Source: Eimeria necatrix
Lineage: Eukaryota > Apicomplexa > Conoidasida > Eucoccidiorida > Eimeriidae
NCBI RefSeq assembly: GCF_000499385.1
Contig: NW_013653309.1
Coordinates: 1-41,761, forward strand
Direction of reading: 5' to 3'
DNA length: 41,761 nucleotides
The notes under the pieces: model-generated
Told to the model about the DNA's origin: nothing
The model's input: the letters and a program-made list of their open reading frames with translations, nothing else
The model's database searches: none
Program-made: the position numbers and the translations under genes
In this document: positions 19,173 to 29,027 of the stretch, one piece after another
How positions within the stretch are numbered: the first letter of the stretch is position 1
How the letters are laid out: each line of letters opens with the position of its first letter

Positions 19173-22100
19173 CTTCATCGGCTGCTGCTGCAGCAACTGC
19201 CGGGTCACCCCCAAAATCTGCCCCAAGAACATCCCCAGGGGCCCCCTCAAAGGACCCCTCGGGGGCCTCCCAATGGGGCCCCAGGAGCAACTTCGTAAAT
19301 TCCCCCATGGGGGCCCCCAGGGGGCCCCCCAGGGGGTCCTCCTGGGCCGTCCCCAGGGGGGCCTCGGGGGGCCCCCCCAGGGGGCCCCCCTGGGGCCCCT
19401 CGGGAGGCCCCCTCACGCCCGAAGAGTCCTCCGAATTGGAGGAGTCCACAACAAGGAAGGGCCCCGAAAAGTTCCCGGAGTCCGCTGACGTTGGGGGCCC
19501 CTGGGGGGCCCCCACCACTAGGGGCCCCCCAGGGGCCAGGGGGGCCCCCGAGGCCATGGGGGCCCCCGGGTCCAGGGGGCCCCCGGAGGAAAGGGGGGCC
19601 CCCGGGTCCAGGGGGCCCCCGGAGGAAAGGGGGGCCCCCGGGTCCAGGGGGGCCCCGGAGGCAAGGGGGGCCCCCGGGTCCAGGGGGCCCCCGGAGGCAA
19701 GGGGGGCCCCCGGGTCCAGGGGGCCCCCGGAGGGCACGGCGCCCTCCGACACAAGGGAGCCCCTCGAGGCCAGAGGGGCCCCCGGATCCAGGGGGTCCCC
19801 CGAGACCAAGGGGGCCCCAGGGTCCAAGGGGCCCCCGGAGGGGAGGGGGCCCCCCGAGGCCGGGGGTGCCCCGGACGACAAGGGGGCCCCCAAGACCGAG
19901 GCCACGGGGACCCCGGAGGGCAGGGGCACCCCCAAGGGGCCCCCGAAAGGGGCCCCCAAGGGGGCCCCCAAAGGGCCCCCCAGGGGGCCCCTCAGGCCGT
20001 CGGTGCCAGAAGGGGCAATAGGAAACCCAAAGAGCGTGGTCCGCAAAAGGGAGTCATAGGGGGCCCCCGGGGCAGCCCCAAGGGGCCCCCCAGGGCCCGT
20101 GGGGGCCCCGGGGGCCCCGGAGGACCCAAGGGGGCCCCCAGGGGCCCCAGGGACGGCGCCAAAGGGCCCCGGGGGGCCCACGGAGGCCCTATGGGGGCCA
20201 AAGGGGCCCCCGGGGACAGACCCAAACGCATCTAATTGACCAAAGGCCCTTAAAGGGACAATATGGGGCCCCTGGGACCCATAGGGCGCCCCAGGCACAG
20301 CAGCAAAGCCAGCCAGGGGGCCCAGGGGGCCCCCAAAGGGCTTAACGGAGGCTACGTGGGGCCCCGCAGCAGTCCCAAGGCCATGTAGCTGACTCAGGGC
20401 ATCCCGAGGGTCCACAGGGGGCCCCACGGGGGCCCCCACATGGGCCCCCATGGCGGCCCCCACAGGGGCCCCCGCGGGCCCATGGGGCCCCACCGCCGCA
20501 GCGCTAGGGGCCCCCCGAGGGTCCAGAGGGGCCCCCGAAGGCCCGTAGTGCCCTGCTGCCACTGGAATAAGGCCACCCATGGGGCCCACAAGGGGGGCCC
20601 CTGAGGACGCAAAGGGGCCCCCGGGGAAGGCCTGGAAGGCCCCCAGGGGCCCCAGGGTACCCAGAGGGTTCGCAGGGGCCCCCGGGGGCCCATGAGACCC
20701 ACCAGCCACAGCACCCAGGCCTGCCAGAGGGTTCAAGGGGGGCCCCAGGGTCCCAAAGAAGCCCCCAGGAACTCCAAAAGTCGTCAGGGGGCCCCTGGGG
20801 GCCCCCGCGCCCAGAGGGGCCCCCGACTGCCCCACCAGCCACGGCGCTGCGGGGCCAAAGATTTCCACGGGGGCCCCTGGGGCCCCATAGGCGGAGCCCC
20901 ACACAGAACCCCGGGGGCCCCCGGGGGCCCCCAGGGAGGCTGCGCTGCTGCTGGGGGCCCCGAAGGCATCAGGACCCAGGCCAGACTCGGGGGCCCCCTG
21001 AGCGAGATGAGAGTTTTCCGCAGCTTTTACCAGCCACTCAGAAGCAGCGAAGCTCCAGTGGGGCCCCCGGGCCCCTGGTACTCCAGGGCCTTCGCGGGCC
21101 CCAAGGTCACGTGGGAGCCCCTGGGGCCCCAGGGGCCCCTGGGGCCCCAGGGGCCCTTGGGGCCCCAGGGGCCCCTGGGGCCCCAGGGGCCTCTGGGGCC
21201 CCAGGAGCGCCTGAGGTCCCAGGGGCCCGTGGGGTCCCAGGGGCCCCTGAGGCCCCTGGGGGCCCTGGGGCCCCTGGAGCCCCGGGGTGCCCTGGGGCCC
21301 CTGGGGCCCCTGGGGCCCCTGGGTCGAAAAGGGTCTAAGGACTGCCACTGCCTGAGCAGTTCCATCTTGATTTGTTCTTCTCCTTTTCGCCTGAGGTGCC
21401 TCTCCATCAAAAAGTCTCTTTACGAAATGGGGAAAGGGCCGGCTCTCCTGGGGGGCCCCCACGGGGGCCCCCACGGGGGCCCCCACGGGGGCCCCCATGG
21501 GGGGCCCCACGGGGGTCACCCCCATGGGTGGGGACCCCAGCTGGGGCCCCACGGGGGTCGCCCCCATGGGGGGGGACCCCAGCTGGGGCCCCACGGGGGC
21601 CCCCACGGGAGACCCCAGGTGGGGCCCCACGGGGGCCCCCACCACGGGGGCCCCCACGGGAGACCCCAGTTGGGGCCCCACGGGGGCCCCCGAGGGGGCC
21701 CTCGAGGAGGTCCTCAACGGGGTACCCATTTGCACGGCCACGGGGGCCCCCAAGGGGTTCTCCACGGGGGCCCCCAAGGGGGCCCCCAAGGGGGCCTCCT
21801 GGGGTTCCCCAAAGGGGGCATCCAGGGGGGCCCCCAAGTGGGTGTCCAAGGGGGCCTCTACGGGGGCCCCTGTGAGGGGCCCCGAGGGGGCCCCCACAGG
21901 GGCCCCCGTAGGGTCACTAGTTAGGTCTCCTTCTGCTTGTGGAAAAGCCCCAAAACTTGTCTCTGCAGCCTCGGGGCCCCCACAAATGGTACCCCCAAGG
22001 GGGGCCCCCCAGTTCCCCCAGGGGCCCCACTGGTCCCCCTCTCCGGCCCCAGAGCCCGCCAGCCGCCGCCCCTGAGGGTACTGGGGGGCCCCCAGGTGCC

Positions 22101-22419
22101 TGGGGGCCCCCCGGGGGCCCCCGGGGCCCCGCAGAGCACAAAGAGACAAAATGTACAGAACTGCAGCAATGGAAATCAAGACCCCAGGGCCCACCAAGAG
22201 GGGCCTCGGGGGCCTCAGGGGCCCCGGGGGCCCCGAAGACCGGGGGGCCCCTGCAACCCCGGGGGGCCCCCGAAGCCTGGCTGTCGCAGGGGGCCCCCAA
22301 GTGACCGCAGGCTCGGGGGGCCCCTGGGGGCCCCCGAGGGGGCCCCCAGAAGCACCGCTGTGGGGCCCCCGCAGCTGGTCAGCTGGGGCCGCCTCTACAC
22401 TTAATGGAAGGGCCGCCAT
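16888..22419 (-). CDS. Large collagen-like GAP/GPQ- and Q-rich protein with N-terminal membrane segment
   Basis: One open frame of 1843 codons from ATG 22419. Residues about 75-96 ([20 protein letters not shown]) form one membrane span, so it is probably a type II or signal-anchored protein. Next come GAPVGAP repeats, a basic patch [16 protein letters not shown] collagen-like triplets, and long [13 protein letters not shown] repeats, all encoded by GGGGCCCC-type DNA. An acidic region follows with spaced [12 protein letters not shown] and [11 protein letters not shown] motifs, then a Q-rich coiled coil. A short unique block, [18 protein letters not shown] and [14 protein letters not shown], sits near 17395-17500, before a GPP/SSS tail. 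I do not recognise a family. The 3' end has a good donor (TTCT|GTAAGT near 16950), so the last codons may be spliced differently. An acceptor-like TTTTTCCCAG lies just before the ATG, so a 5' exon is possible. Confidence 0.68.
19555..19860 (-). repeat. Coding GGCCCCCGG... tandem repeat ([13 protein letters not shown])
   Basis: Units of about 39 bp read [13 protein letters not shown] or [11 protein letters not shown], with small substitutions. Both strands are open through the tract, so reading direction comes from the surrounding gene. Confidence 0.85.
21110..21330 (-). repeat. Coding GGGGCCCCTG tandem repeat (GPQGPLGPQ)
   Basis: About twenty GGGGCCCCTG/GGGGCCCCAG cores with a 9-bp period give collagen-like G-P-Q/L triplets on the minus strand. 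Another GAPVGAP block (GGGGCCCCCAC) covers about 21450-21910. Confidence 0.85.
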
Positions 22420-22433
22420 GAACTTTGGCTGGG

Positions 22434-22474
22434 AAAAACCCTAAACCCTAAACCCTAAACCCTAAACCCTAGGC
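22434..22474 (+). repeat. AAACCCT array just upstream of the 22419 ATG
   Basis: Five to six units, 15 bp before the ATG of the minus-strand gene. On the coding strand it reads (TTTAGGG)nTTTTTCCCAG, which resembles the 3' end of a heptamer intron. A non-coding or coding 5' exon may therefore lie farther right. Confidence 0.8.
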
Positions 22475-22758
22475 CCTAAGGCGCAAACGGTGGACCCTAG
22501 TCCAGAAGACCCTTGGGGAAGGAGTGGTGCGGGTTATCTGCCATGAGATGCGAATGCAGCGACCTCGGAATGCTGCTGCTGCTGCTGCTGCTGCTGCAGC
22601 TGCTTCAGCTGCTGCTGCTGCTGCAGCGGTCAGTGCTGCTGGCTGCAACGCTGCATGCAGCAGCTGCTAGTGTCTGCTGCAGCTGCGTGCTGCTGGGCGT
22701 TGCTGCTGCTGCTTGCGTCTGCTGCGGGCGCTTCTGGGGCGGCTGCAGCGGCGAATTC

Positions 22759-22794
<36 letters not shown>

Positions 22795-22990
22795 ACGGCA
22801 GCAGCCGCGAACTGTGGGGCCCAGGGCCATGCAACAAAGACTCCACGCAGAACAACTCTCGAACTCAACCGGAATTAATTTAAAAGACTTAAAAGGACAC
22901 AGAAGAGCTGCTGCGGTCCACGGGGGGAGGAGGGGGGCGAGTCACTGCAGCAGACAGCGGCTTTTCGCGGCCGCGGCGGAGCACAGCGGG
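22475..22990. other. CTG-rich stretch, no supported gene
   Basis: CTG/CAG tracts at about 22570-22630 and 22760-22800. A plus frame from about 22655 (MQQLLVSAAAACCWALLLLL) looks like a signal peptide but derives from CTG repeats and runs into low complexity, so I do not call it. Confidence 0.5.
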
Positions 22991-23039
22991 GTCCGAAGCA
23001 GCACAGTTGCATTAAATGGTATTTAAAAACAAATAAAAG

Positions 23040-23560
23040 GAAAAAACAATTCTTTAAAAAGGAGGAAACGGGCGAGCCCGCTCTGTCGCCTCTCCCGGCT
23101 CGTTCTCTAGAGAGGCTGGCTGCACGGCGCTGCGACCGCTGCCGCGTGGTGGGGTGTTTTGCAATTTCTTGCTGCTCCGACGACAAATAATACTTTTTTG
23201 AATTTATAATTCATTTTTAAATTTGAAATTGAATTCCTCCGCGGCACACTTCCCTCGGCGGCGGCTGGCGCTGCCGCTGTCGCCGAGGCTGCACCAGAAC
23301 ATCGAGTTGCGGGTGTTCGGATCTCCCGAAGACCTGCGCCCCGTTTTCCCCCAAAATAACCCAATTCAATGAATTTTTTGCTTTTATTTTTCTCTATTTG
23401 TCTTAGGCTTTTCATTCCCTCCATTTTGGTGTGCCTCGAGCTGCAGGAAACGCCCGAGATCGCCTCGAGAGTCAGGTTCTGGGTCCCGGCATCCCGAGTG
23501 TTCTTCACCTCCCGGCGCAGACACAGGAAAGCTGGAACTGCCTCTGCTCCTCTTTTGTTT
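23040..23560. other. Candidate GC-rich exon cluster, strand unresolved
   Basis: Three GC-rich blocks (about 23060-23150, 23235-23350, 23420-23530) are separated by AT-rich stretches, as exons and introns would be. Plus-strand reading gives RLHQNIELRVFGSPEDLRP and ETPEIASRVRFWVPASRVFF after acceptor-like TTTGTCTTAG and GAGCTGCAG. Minus-strand reading gives KNTRDAGTQNLTLEAISGVS. Both look protein-like. I recognise no family and cannot choose the strand. Confidence 0.35.
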
Positions 23561-23772
23561 ATTTATTATTTATTTAAAACTATTTAAAGTCTTAAAGGCC
23601 CTTTTGGGCTTTCTGGGGGCCTCGCTGCCTCTCAATGGCCTGCACTGCAACCCCTGCAGGACTCGCCAGCTGCAGCAGCAGCACCACTTGCTGCAGCAGC
23701 AGCCCCTGCTGCTGCCTACACTGGGCTGCTGCAGCACACAGAGAATGCGGCTGCAGCTCAGATAGCAGGGGC

Positions 23773-24165
23773 CTCCTCAGGGGCCCCTTTGGGGGCCCCT
23801 TGAGGGGCCCCCCGCCCGTCAGAGGCCTCCACGCCTACGGGATAGCGGGGGGCCCCTTCAACTTCTTAATGGGGCCCCTCAAGCCTCCTAAGGGGGGCCC
23901 CCAAGGCCCCCAATAAGACCCCTGGGGGCCCTTGGGGGCCCCTCGGGCTCCTAAATGGGCCTCTTGGGGCTTCCAAAAGGGGGCCTTGATGCCCCTAAAT
24001 AGGGCCTTTGGGGCCCCTAGGGGGGCCCCTTGGGGCCCCCAAATAAGCCACGAAAAAATCCACAAAAGGGTTCTAAGATGGTACTACTTTGGGGCTTTTA
24101 ACGGGGGCCCCAGGGGCCCCTTAGGGGCCCCCTGGGGCCCCCTAAGGGGATAATAGGGAGGCCCA
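23773..24165. repeat. GGGGCCCC-rich cluster
   Basis: About 25 GGGGCCCC cores with variable spacers containing AAAT and TTCTAAG remnants. Stops occur in most frames. No gene. Confidence 0.85.
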
Positions 24166-24286
24166 AAGGGGCCCTTATTGGGGATTCAAAATAAGACTTT
24201 AAGGCCGCCAAATATAGGCCATTAAAAAGCCCCCAGAAGGCGGTGCATGCGCTAAGGGGCGTTAGCTGCCTCCTCTGCCGCTGCTT

Positions 24287-24287
24287 C

Positions 24288-24340
<53 letters not shown>

Positions 24341-24345
24341 GCTAC
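24287..24345. repeat. CTG trinucleotide tract
   Basis: About 18 CTG units, flanked to the right by GCACGGGGTCTTCAGCTCC. A plus frame reads poly-L then LQLLKRIYELPALKKARG, which is intriguing but unsupported. Confidence 0.85.
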
Positions 24346-24418
24346 TGCCGCTGCTGCTGGCACGGGGTCTTCAGCTCCTTAAAAGGATCTATGAGCTGCC
24401 TGCACTGAAGAAAGCCAG

Positions 24419-24812
24419 GGGCCCCTAGGGGCACCAGGGGCCCCCAGGGGCCCCTCTGGCCCATAGCCTGGGGGCCCCACAGCTAACTAGGCTGCGGGGC
24501 TGTGGGGCCCCCAGGAGACCCCAAAAGCTGCACGAATTAACGTGCAAAAACATATTTAGGTCTTTTTGTCCAGAAATGTCTTCTTGGGGGCCCCCTCAGG
24601 GCCCCACAGAAGACCTCACAGGGGTCCCTGAGGGGCCCCACAGAAGACCCTACAGGGGCCCCTGAGGGGGCCCCGAAAATGGCTCTAAGGCCCCCATAGG
24701 GGCCCCAGGGGGCCTCCTGTGGGGCCTCCTCTGTGGGGGCCCCCAAGGGGGCCCCTCTCACGAGGACCCTTTCTGTGGGGGGCCCCCAGGGGGGCCCTTA
24801 TGGGGCCCCTGT
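24419..24812. repeat. GGGGCCCC-rich cluster
   Basis: GGGGCCCC cores, partly as a GGGGCCCCACAGAAGACC(C/T)(C/T)ACAGGGG... repeat of about 45 bp near 24600-24690. No supported gene. Confidence 0.85.
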
Positions 24813-24891
24813 GGGTGTTTGGCAGTGCAGCAGTTTGAAGTTTGAAAAGTCTGAAAGGCACAGCTGAGAGAGAAGCACGGGAGTCTAAGCG

Positions 24892-24973
24892 AAACCCTAA
24901 ACCCTAAACCCTAAACCCTAAACCCTTACCAGTGACGCGTAGCTCACTGGTGAGGGTTTAGGGTTTAGGGTTT
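24892..24973. repeat. Head-to-head telomere-like inverted repeat with extended palindrome
   Basis: Five AAACCCT units (24892-24926), then TACCAGTGA, an 8-base loop CGCGTAGC, TCACTGGTG, then three GGGTTTA units (to 24973). The non-telomeric centre pairs with one mismatch, so the potential stem is about 33 bp. Confidence 0.9.
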
Positions 24974-25009
24974 GCGCAGTCTGCGCAGTTGGGATAAACT
25001 GCAGAGGTG

Positions 25010-25236
25010 GGCCCCCTGATTTGGTTTTGTTAAATACTTTTTTCTTTTTTGTTTATTTTGAATTAATTAACTTCAGACCCAATCTAAGGGGCCCCCAGCC
25101 CTGCAGCATTTTATGTTTCCTTTAACTCAAGTTTTGCACAAGTATTTAATTAATTTATTATTTTAAAATTATTTTTAGAAGTATATTCTGAAGGCCACTT
25201 GGCTCCTTTGGAGGCAGAACGCGCAGGAAGTGGGAT
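25010..25236. other. AT-rich stretch with a candidate plus-strand exon
   Basis: AT-rich sequence ends in ATTATTTTTAG, an acceptor-like site at about 25178. It is followed by an open plus-strand segment, KYILKATWLLWRQNAQE, then AA|GTGGGA before the next heptamer array at 25237. This is the exon-array arrangement seen in the proven genes. No family assigned. Confidence 0.3.
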
Positions 25237-25312
25237 TTAGGCTTTAGGGTTTAGGGTTTAGGGTTTAGGGTTAGGTTTTAGGGTTTGGGGTTTAGGGTTT
25301 GGGGTTTAGGGT
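25237..25312. repeat. TTTAGGG array, slightly degenerate
   Basis: TTTAGGG units with GTTTGGGG variants. Confidence 0.85.
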
Positions 25313-25614
25313 ACTTTGCCCCATGCAGTCTAACAATAGATTAGAAGTTTAAAAGCCTTTTTAATTTATATTTTTGTTTTATTATTTATATTTTTATTTC
25401 CCCAAAAGAGGACTTGTGCGGATTTTCACTTTTGGGAAGTTGGATTTTGATATTCTTCTTCAAAAAGACAAACTTTTAAATCAATTGAATTTAAAAAAAT
25501 TAAAATTTTTATATTTGGCAAACTTCAAAGCTCCTCGCGTCTTTGGTTCTTTTTGTAAGCTGAGCTGTACAGACACTCAAACGCAGCTACGCTAACCCAC
25601 ACTCCATGCGCTAA
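25313..25614. other. AT-rich unique stretch, nothing supported
   Basis: T-rich with TTATTTCCCCAAAAG (acceptor-like) near 25400 and a diverged CTGTACAGACAC element near 25566. Reading frames are short and A/T-biased. Confidence 0.5.
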
Positions 25615-25935
25615 AGGGGGCCCCCAGGGGGCCCCCAGGGGGCCCCCTGGGGGCCCCCTGGGGGCCCCGTAGGGGCCCCTTGAAGACCCCTAGGGGGCCC
25701 CTTACGGAGCCCCTTGGGGGCCCCCAAGGGTCCCCAAAACGCCCTCAAGGGGCCCACAATGGGCCCCCAGAAGACCCCTTAAAGGGCCCCACAAAGGGCC
25801 CCTTGGGGGGCCCCCTACAGGGCCCCCCAAGGGGGCCTCCAAGGGGCCCCTTTGAGTGCATGCGCCTCCAGGGGCCCCTTGAGGGGCCCCCCAAGGGGCC
25901 CCTCGACTGCATGCGCTTTTAAGGGCCCCCTATAG
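25615..25935. repeat. GGGGCCCC-rich cluster
   Basis: Dense GGGGCCCC cores. Toward 25850-25915 a segment with GGGCCCCTTGAGTGCATGCGC is repeated once. No gene. Confidence 0.85.
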
Positions 25936-26340
25936 GACCCTTTTTGAGGACCTTTTGGAGCATCTGATGGCGAAAAAATTCCGTTTTAGATCTTTTGAAT
26001 TCTTTTTGGATTTCGTCTCCGCAAAAAAGACTTAATTGGGATTTGCCTTTATTCGGGAGTCGCGCACATATCCTCCAGTGCTGCTGCTGCTGCTGTGGTT
26101 TAGGGTTTAGGGTTTAGGGTCCAGAACTTAGGGTTTAGGGCTTTGGGCTTAGGGTTTAAAGATTAAGGCTTAGGGCATAGTGCTTAGCTTATTCGGAAGC
26201 AGCGCAAATATCCGCCGGCGCTTCTGCTGCTGCTGCTGCTGCTGCTGCAGCAGCAGCAGCAGCAAACCCAGAAGCAAAACTTTCTGACACAAATTGTGCC
26301 ACTCTAGTTCCTGGAGATTGCAAGAAAGAAGGAGCATTAT
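25936..26340. other. Mixed stretch: heptamer remnants and CTG tracts
   Basis: A degrading TTTAGGG array (about 26098-26180) shows progressively mutated units. Two copies of a related TATTCGGxAGxxGCGCACATATCC segment lie near 26050 and 26190, and a CTG/CAG inverted pair at 26224-26262. Nothing coding is supported. Confidence 0.55.
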
Positions 26341-26402
26341 TTGAAGTTGTCAAATGGAAGATTTCAAATATCTTTCAAGACAGCAACTTTGCATGCATTC
26401 TG

Positions 26403-26470
26403 GTGTACGTACAGCTGCGCTGTGAATTTTTCGGCGAAAATTGGCCTTTGGGCTGAGGTGTACGTACACC
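26403..26470. repeat. Two GTGTACGTACAC elements 54 bp apart
   Basis: GTGTACGTACAG at 26403-26414 and the exact 14-bp GGTGTACGTACACC at 26457-26470. Two more follow at 26655-26668 and 26861-26873. Confidence 0.8.
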
Positions 26471-26654
26471 TGAGGGTTTGTGGGGCCCCACAAGCGCCCG
26501 CTGCATGCGTTTTTGTGGGGCAATTATTTCTTTTCTTTTTGGGTTTTTACCTCTTCAAAGTTTCTTTTAAAAAGTCCTTTAAATGGACCTTTTTGGGCCT
26601 TTCCAGATTTCCAAAAAGCCCCAAAAGAGCAGCAGCAGCAGCAGCGGACTTTCA

Positions 26655-26668
26655 GGTGTACGTACACC
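26655..26668. repeat. GGTGTACGTACACC perfect palindrome
   Basis: Exact 14-bp dyad preceded by TTTCA, just left of a heptamer array at 26727. Confidence 0.8.
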
Positions 26669-26726
26669 CCAACTCCACGCTCGGGAACTCACACGGCTGC
26701 TCTTCGAGTGTATAGGCAGCCATGGC

Positions 26727-26812
26727 CAAACCCTAAACCCTAAACCCTAAACCCTGAACCCTAAACCCTAAACTCTAAACCCTAAACTCTAAACCCTAAA
26801 CCCTAAACCCTC
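26727..26812 (+). repeat. AAACCCT array with AACTCT variants
   Basis: About twelve units, several with C-to-T changes (AAACTCT). Confidence 0.9.
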
Positions 26813-26860
26813 TTGGACTCACTAACTGGAAGTTCCCCTGCAGCTGCGTAGGCTCCTGCG

Positions 26861-27046
26861 CTGTACGTACACCTCAGACACATGCAGTGGCGCCACTCGC
26901 TGCTGCTGCTGCTGCTGCTGCTGCACTCAGCTGCATGCAACTCTGCTGCTGCTGCTGCTGTTTCTGCTGCTTCTGCAGCTCCTGGGGTGTCTGTTGCTCT
27001 TGATGCTCCCGCTGCTGCTGCTGCTCGTGACGCTGCTGCTGCTGCA

Positions 27047-27085
<39 letters not shown>

Positions 27086-27138
27086 AGCTCCAGTTGGCTT
27101 CAGTAAGCTGCAGTTGGCTGCAGCTAGTTGCACGTAAC

Positions 27139-27175
<37 letters not shown>

Positions 27176-27254
27176 GCGCTGCTGCTGCTGCTAGCTGTAG
27201 CAAAGTCTTTCTTATTTGCAGGCCCTCAGCGGAAGCGGCAGAGCTCTGGGAGCT
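26861..27254. other. CTG tracts with a GTGTACGTACAC element
   Basis: CTGTACGTACACC at 26861-26873 lies 10 bp before an ATG (26882) whose plus frame reads [20 protein letters not shown], a possible signal peptide, then poly-A to about 27106. The repeat alone could create this frame. CTG runs also lie at about 27142-27192. Confidence 0.35.
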
Positions 27255-28169
27255 AAACCCTAAACCCTAAACCCTAAACCCTAAACCACAAACCCTAAAC
27301 CCTAAACCCTCTACGGCGGCTGCTGCGTTGCTTGTATTGCTACTGGGGTGTGTACACACTTCGCACTGTCAGTGCATTCAGCAGCAGCAGCGAGGGTTTA
27401 GGACTGAGGGTTTAGGGTTTAGGGTTTGCGGCTATTCTCGCCACTAAACCCTAAACCCTAAGGGTCTCCGGAGCATTACTGGAAGCTCAGTTGAGAAAAC
27501 TCAGTTGTCTAGACTTCGGAACTGCTCTTCGGCCGCGCTCTGCTAGGGTTTAGGGTTTAGGGTTTAGGGTTTAGGGTTTGGCGGGTAGGTTTGAGGGCCC
27601 AAAGCTCTGAGTCTAGGGTTTAGGGTTTAGGGTTTAGGGTTTAGAGGGCTGCAGAGGGAGTTGCTGTACTGCAGAACGTCTGATACGGCGAAGCTGGTAA
27701 GAGAGCGCCTGCTGACTCAGGGTTCAGGGTTTAGGGTTTAGGGTTTAGGGTTTAGGGTTTAGGGTTCACTAGGCTTGAGGGTTTTCTCCCTTTTTATTTA
27801 AGCTAGTTGAAGTTTCTGCTGGAGAAAAATAAACCGCGCATTTAGGGTTTATGTGGGGTTTGGGCCGACAGCAGTACTGCTGGAGCCCCCGTGTGCAGCA
27901 AACCCTAAACCCTAAACCCTAAACCCTAAACCCTAAACCCTAGGTCCTAAACCCTCTAACAACGATTAAGCGAAATATATCTCGCTTTTTTTTCTTTACG
28001 CCTTTGCCTGCAGGTCGATTCGAAATTGCTAGGTGTAGACTCTAAACCCTAAACCCTAAACCCTCATCCTGGTTAGGGTTTAGCTGAAACGTGCGCCCCA
28101 CAGCGGGTTCTTCTTCTTATTTTTTTGTTTTTCATCACGAGGGTTTAGGGTTTAGGGTTTAGGGTTTAC
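27255..28169. repeat. Nine heptamer arrays with short unique spacers
   Basis: Arrays at about 27255-27312, 27394-27427, 27446-27460, 27544-27580, 27615-27642, 27718-27767, 27899-27956, 28041-28085 and 28141-28169 in mixed orientations, separated by 40-130 bp of unique DNA. The same pattern hides real exons in TPS and PIPK. A good plus donor (AAGCTG|GTAAGAG at about 27695) and a good plus acceptor (CTTTGCCTGCAG near 28018) are present. These may be 5' exons of the IPK gene, but I could not recognise its N-lobe motifs. Confidence 0.7.
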
Positions 28170-28370
28170 GTGGCCAGAAACTGCCACCCTGTTTGCGAGC
28201 AAATTCGCTGCGCAGCAGACTGGGGGCCCCCAGCAGCAGCAGCAGCAGCAGCAGCGTCAACAGCAGCAGCGGCAGCAGCAACAGCAGCAGCAGCAGCGCA
28301 AACTGAAACAGTTGAACACCACCCGCCGCAGCAGCAGCAGCAACAAGAGCGAGGACGCCTGCAGCAACAC

Positions 28371-28401
<31 letters not shown>

Positions 28402-28560
28402 ATGCCGCGACTGCTGCTACAATTGCTGCTCCAGGGAAGCGACAGCTGCAGCAACAACAGCTGCAGCAGGAGCAACTGAAGCAGCAGCTGCAGCAGCAGC
28501 AGCAGCTGCATTAGCTGCAGCAGACGCTGCTCCTGCAGAATCCCGACAGGAGGCAGCAGC

Positions 28561-28602
<42 letters not shown>

Positions 28603-28608
28603 CGCGCG

Positions 28609-28664
28609 ATGCTCTCCACCGCCGGCCTTGGGCCACTATGCATGCAGAGCAGCGAGTTTGAGAC

Positions 28665-28697
<33 letters not shown>

Positions 28698-28838
28698 GCG
28701 GCAGCAGCAGCAGCAGCCTCAGGGCGGATCGCAACAGCAGCAGCCGAAGCAGCAGCAACCGCAGCTGCAGCAACAGCAGGCACAGCAGCAGCGACGAGGG
28801 AGGCAAGAAGGGAAGCAACCACAAGAGCCGCCGCAGCT

Positions 28839-28871
<33 letters not shown>

Positions 28872-28994
28872 ACAGCAGCAGCAACAGCAGCAGCAGCACA
28901 TGCTAGCCATGAGCGCTGGAGCAGCAACGCTTCGAGGTCATGAGTACGTCGCGCCACAGCTGCTGCAGCCGCAGCAGCAAAAGCAGAAGCAGCT

Positions 28995-29027
<33 letters not shown>

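Noticed and set aside
19307..20059. Plus-strand GPPGAPxGRG collagen-like frames across 19300-22400
   Set aside because: GGGGCCCC repeats are open on both strands. Only the minus frame is continuous from a membrane segment through acidic and Q-rich parts.
22655..23026. Signal-peptide-like plus-strand frame (MQQLLVSAAAACCWALLLLL)
   Set aside because: Hydrophobicity comes from CTG/GCT repeats, and the downstream part lacks motifs or a splice pattern.
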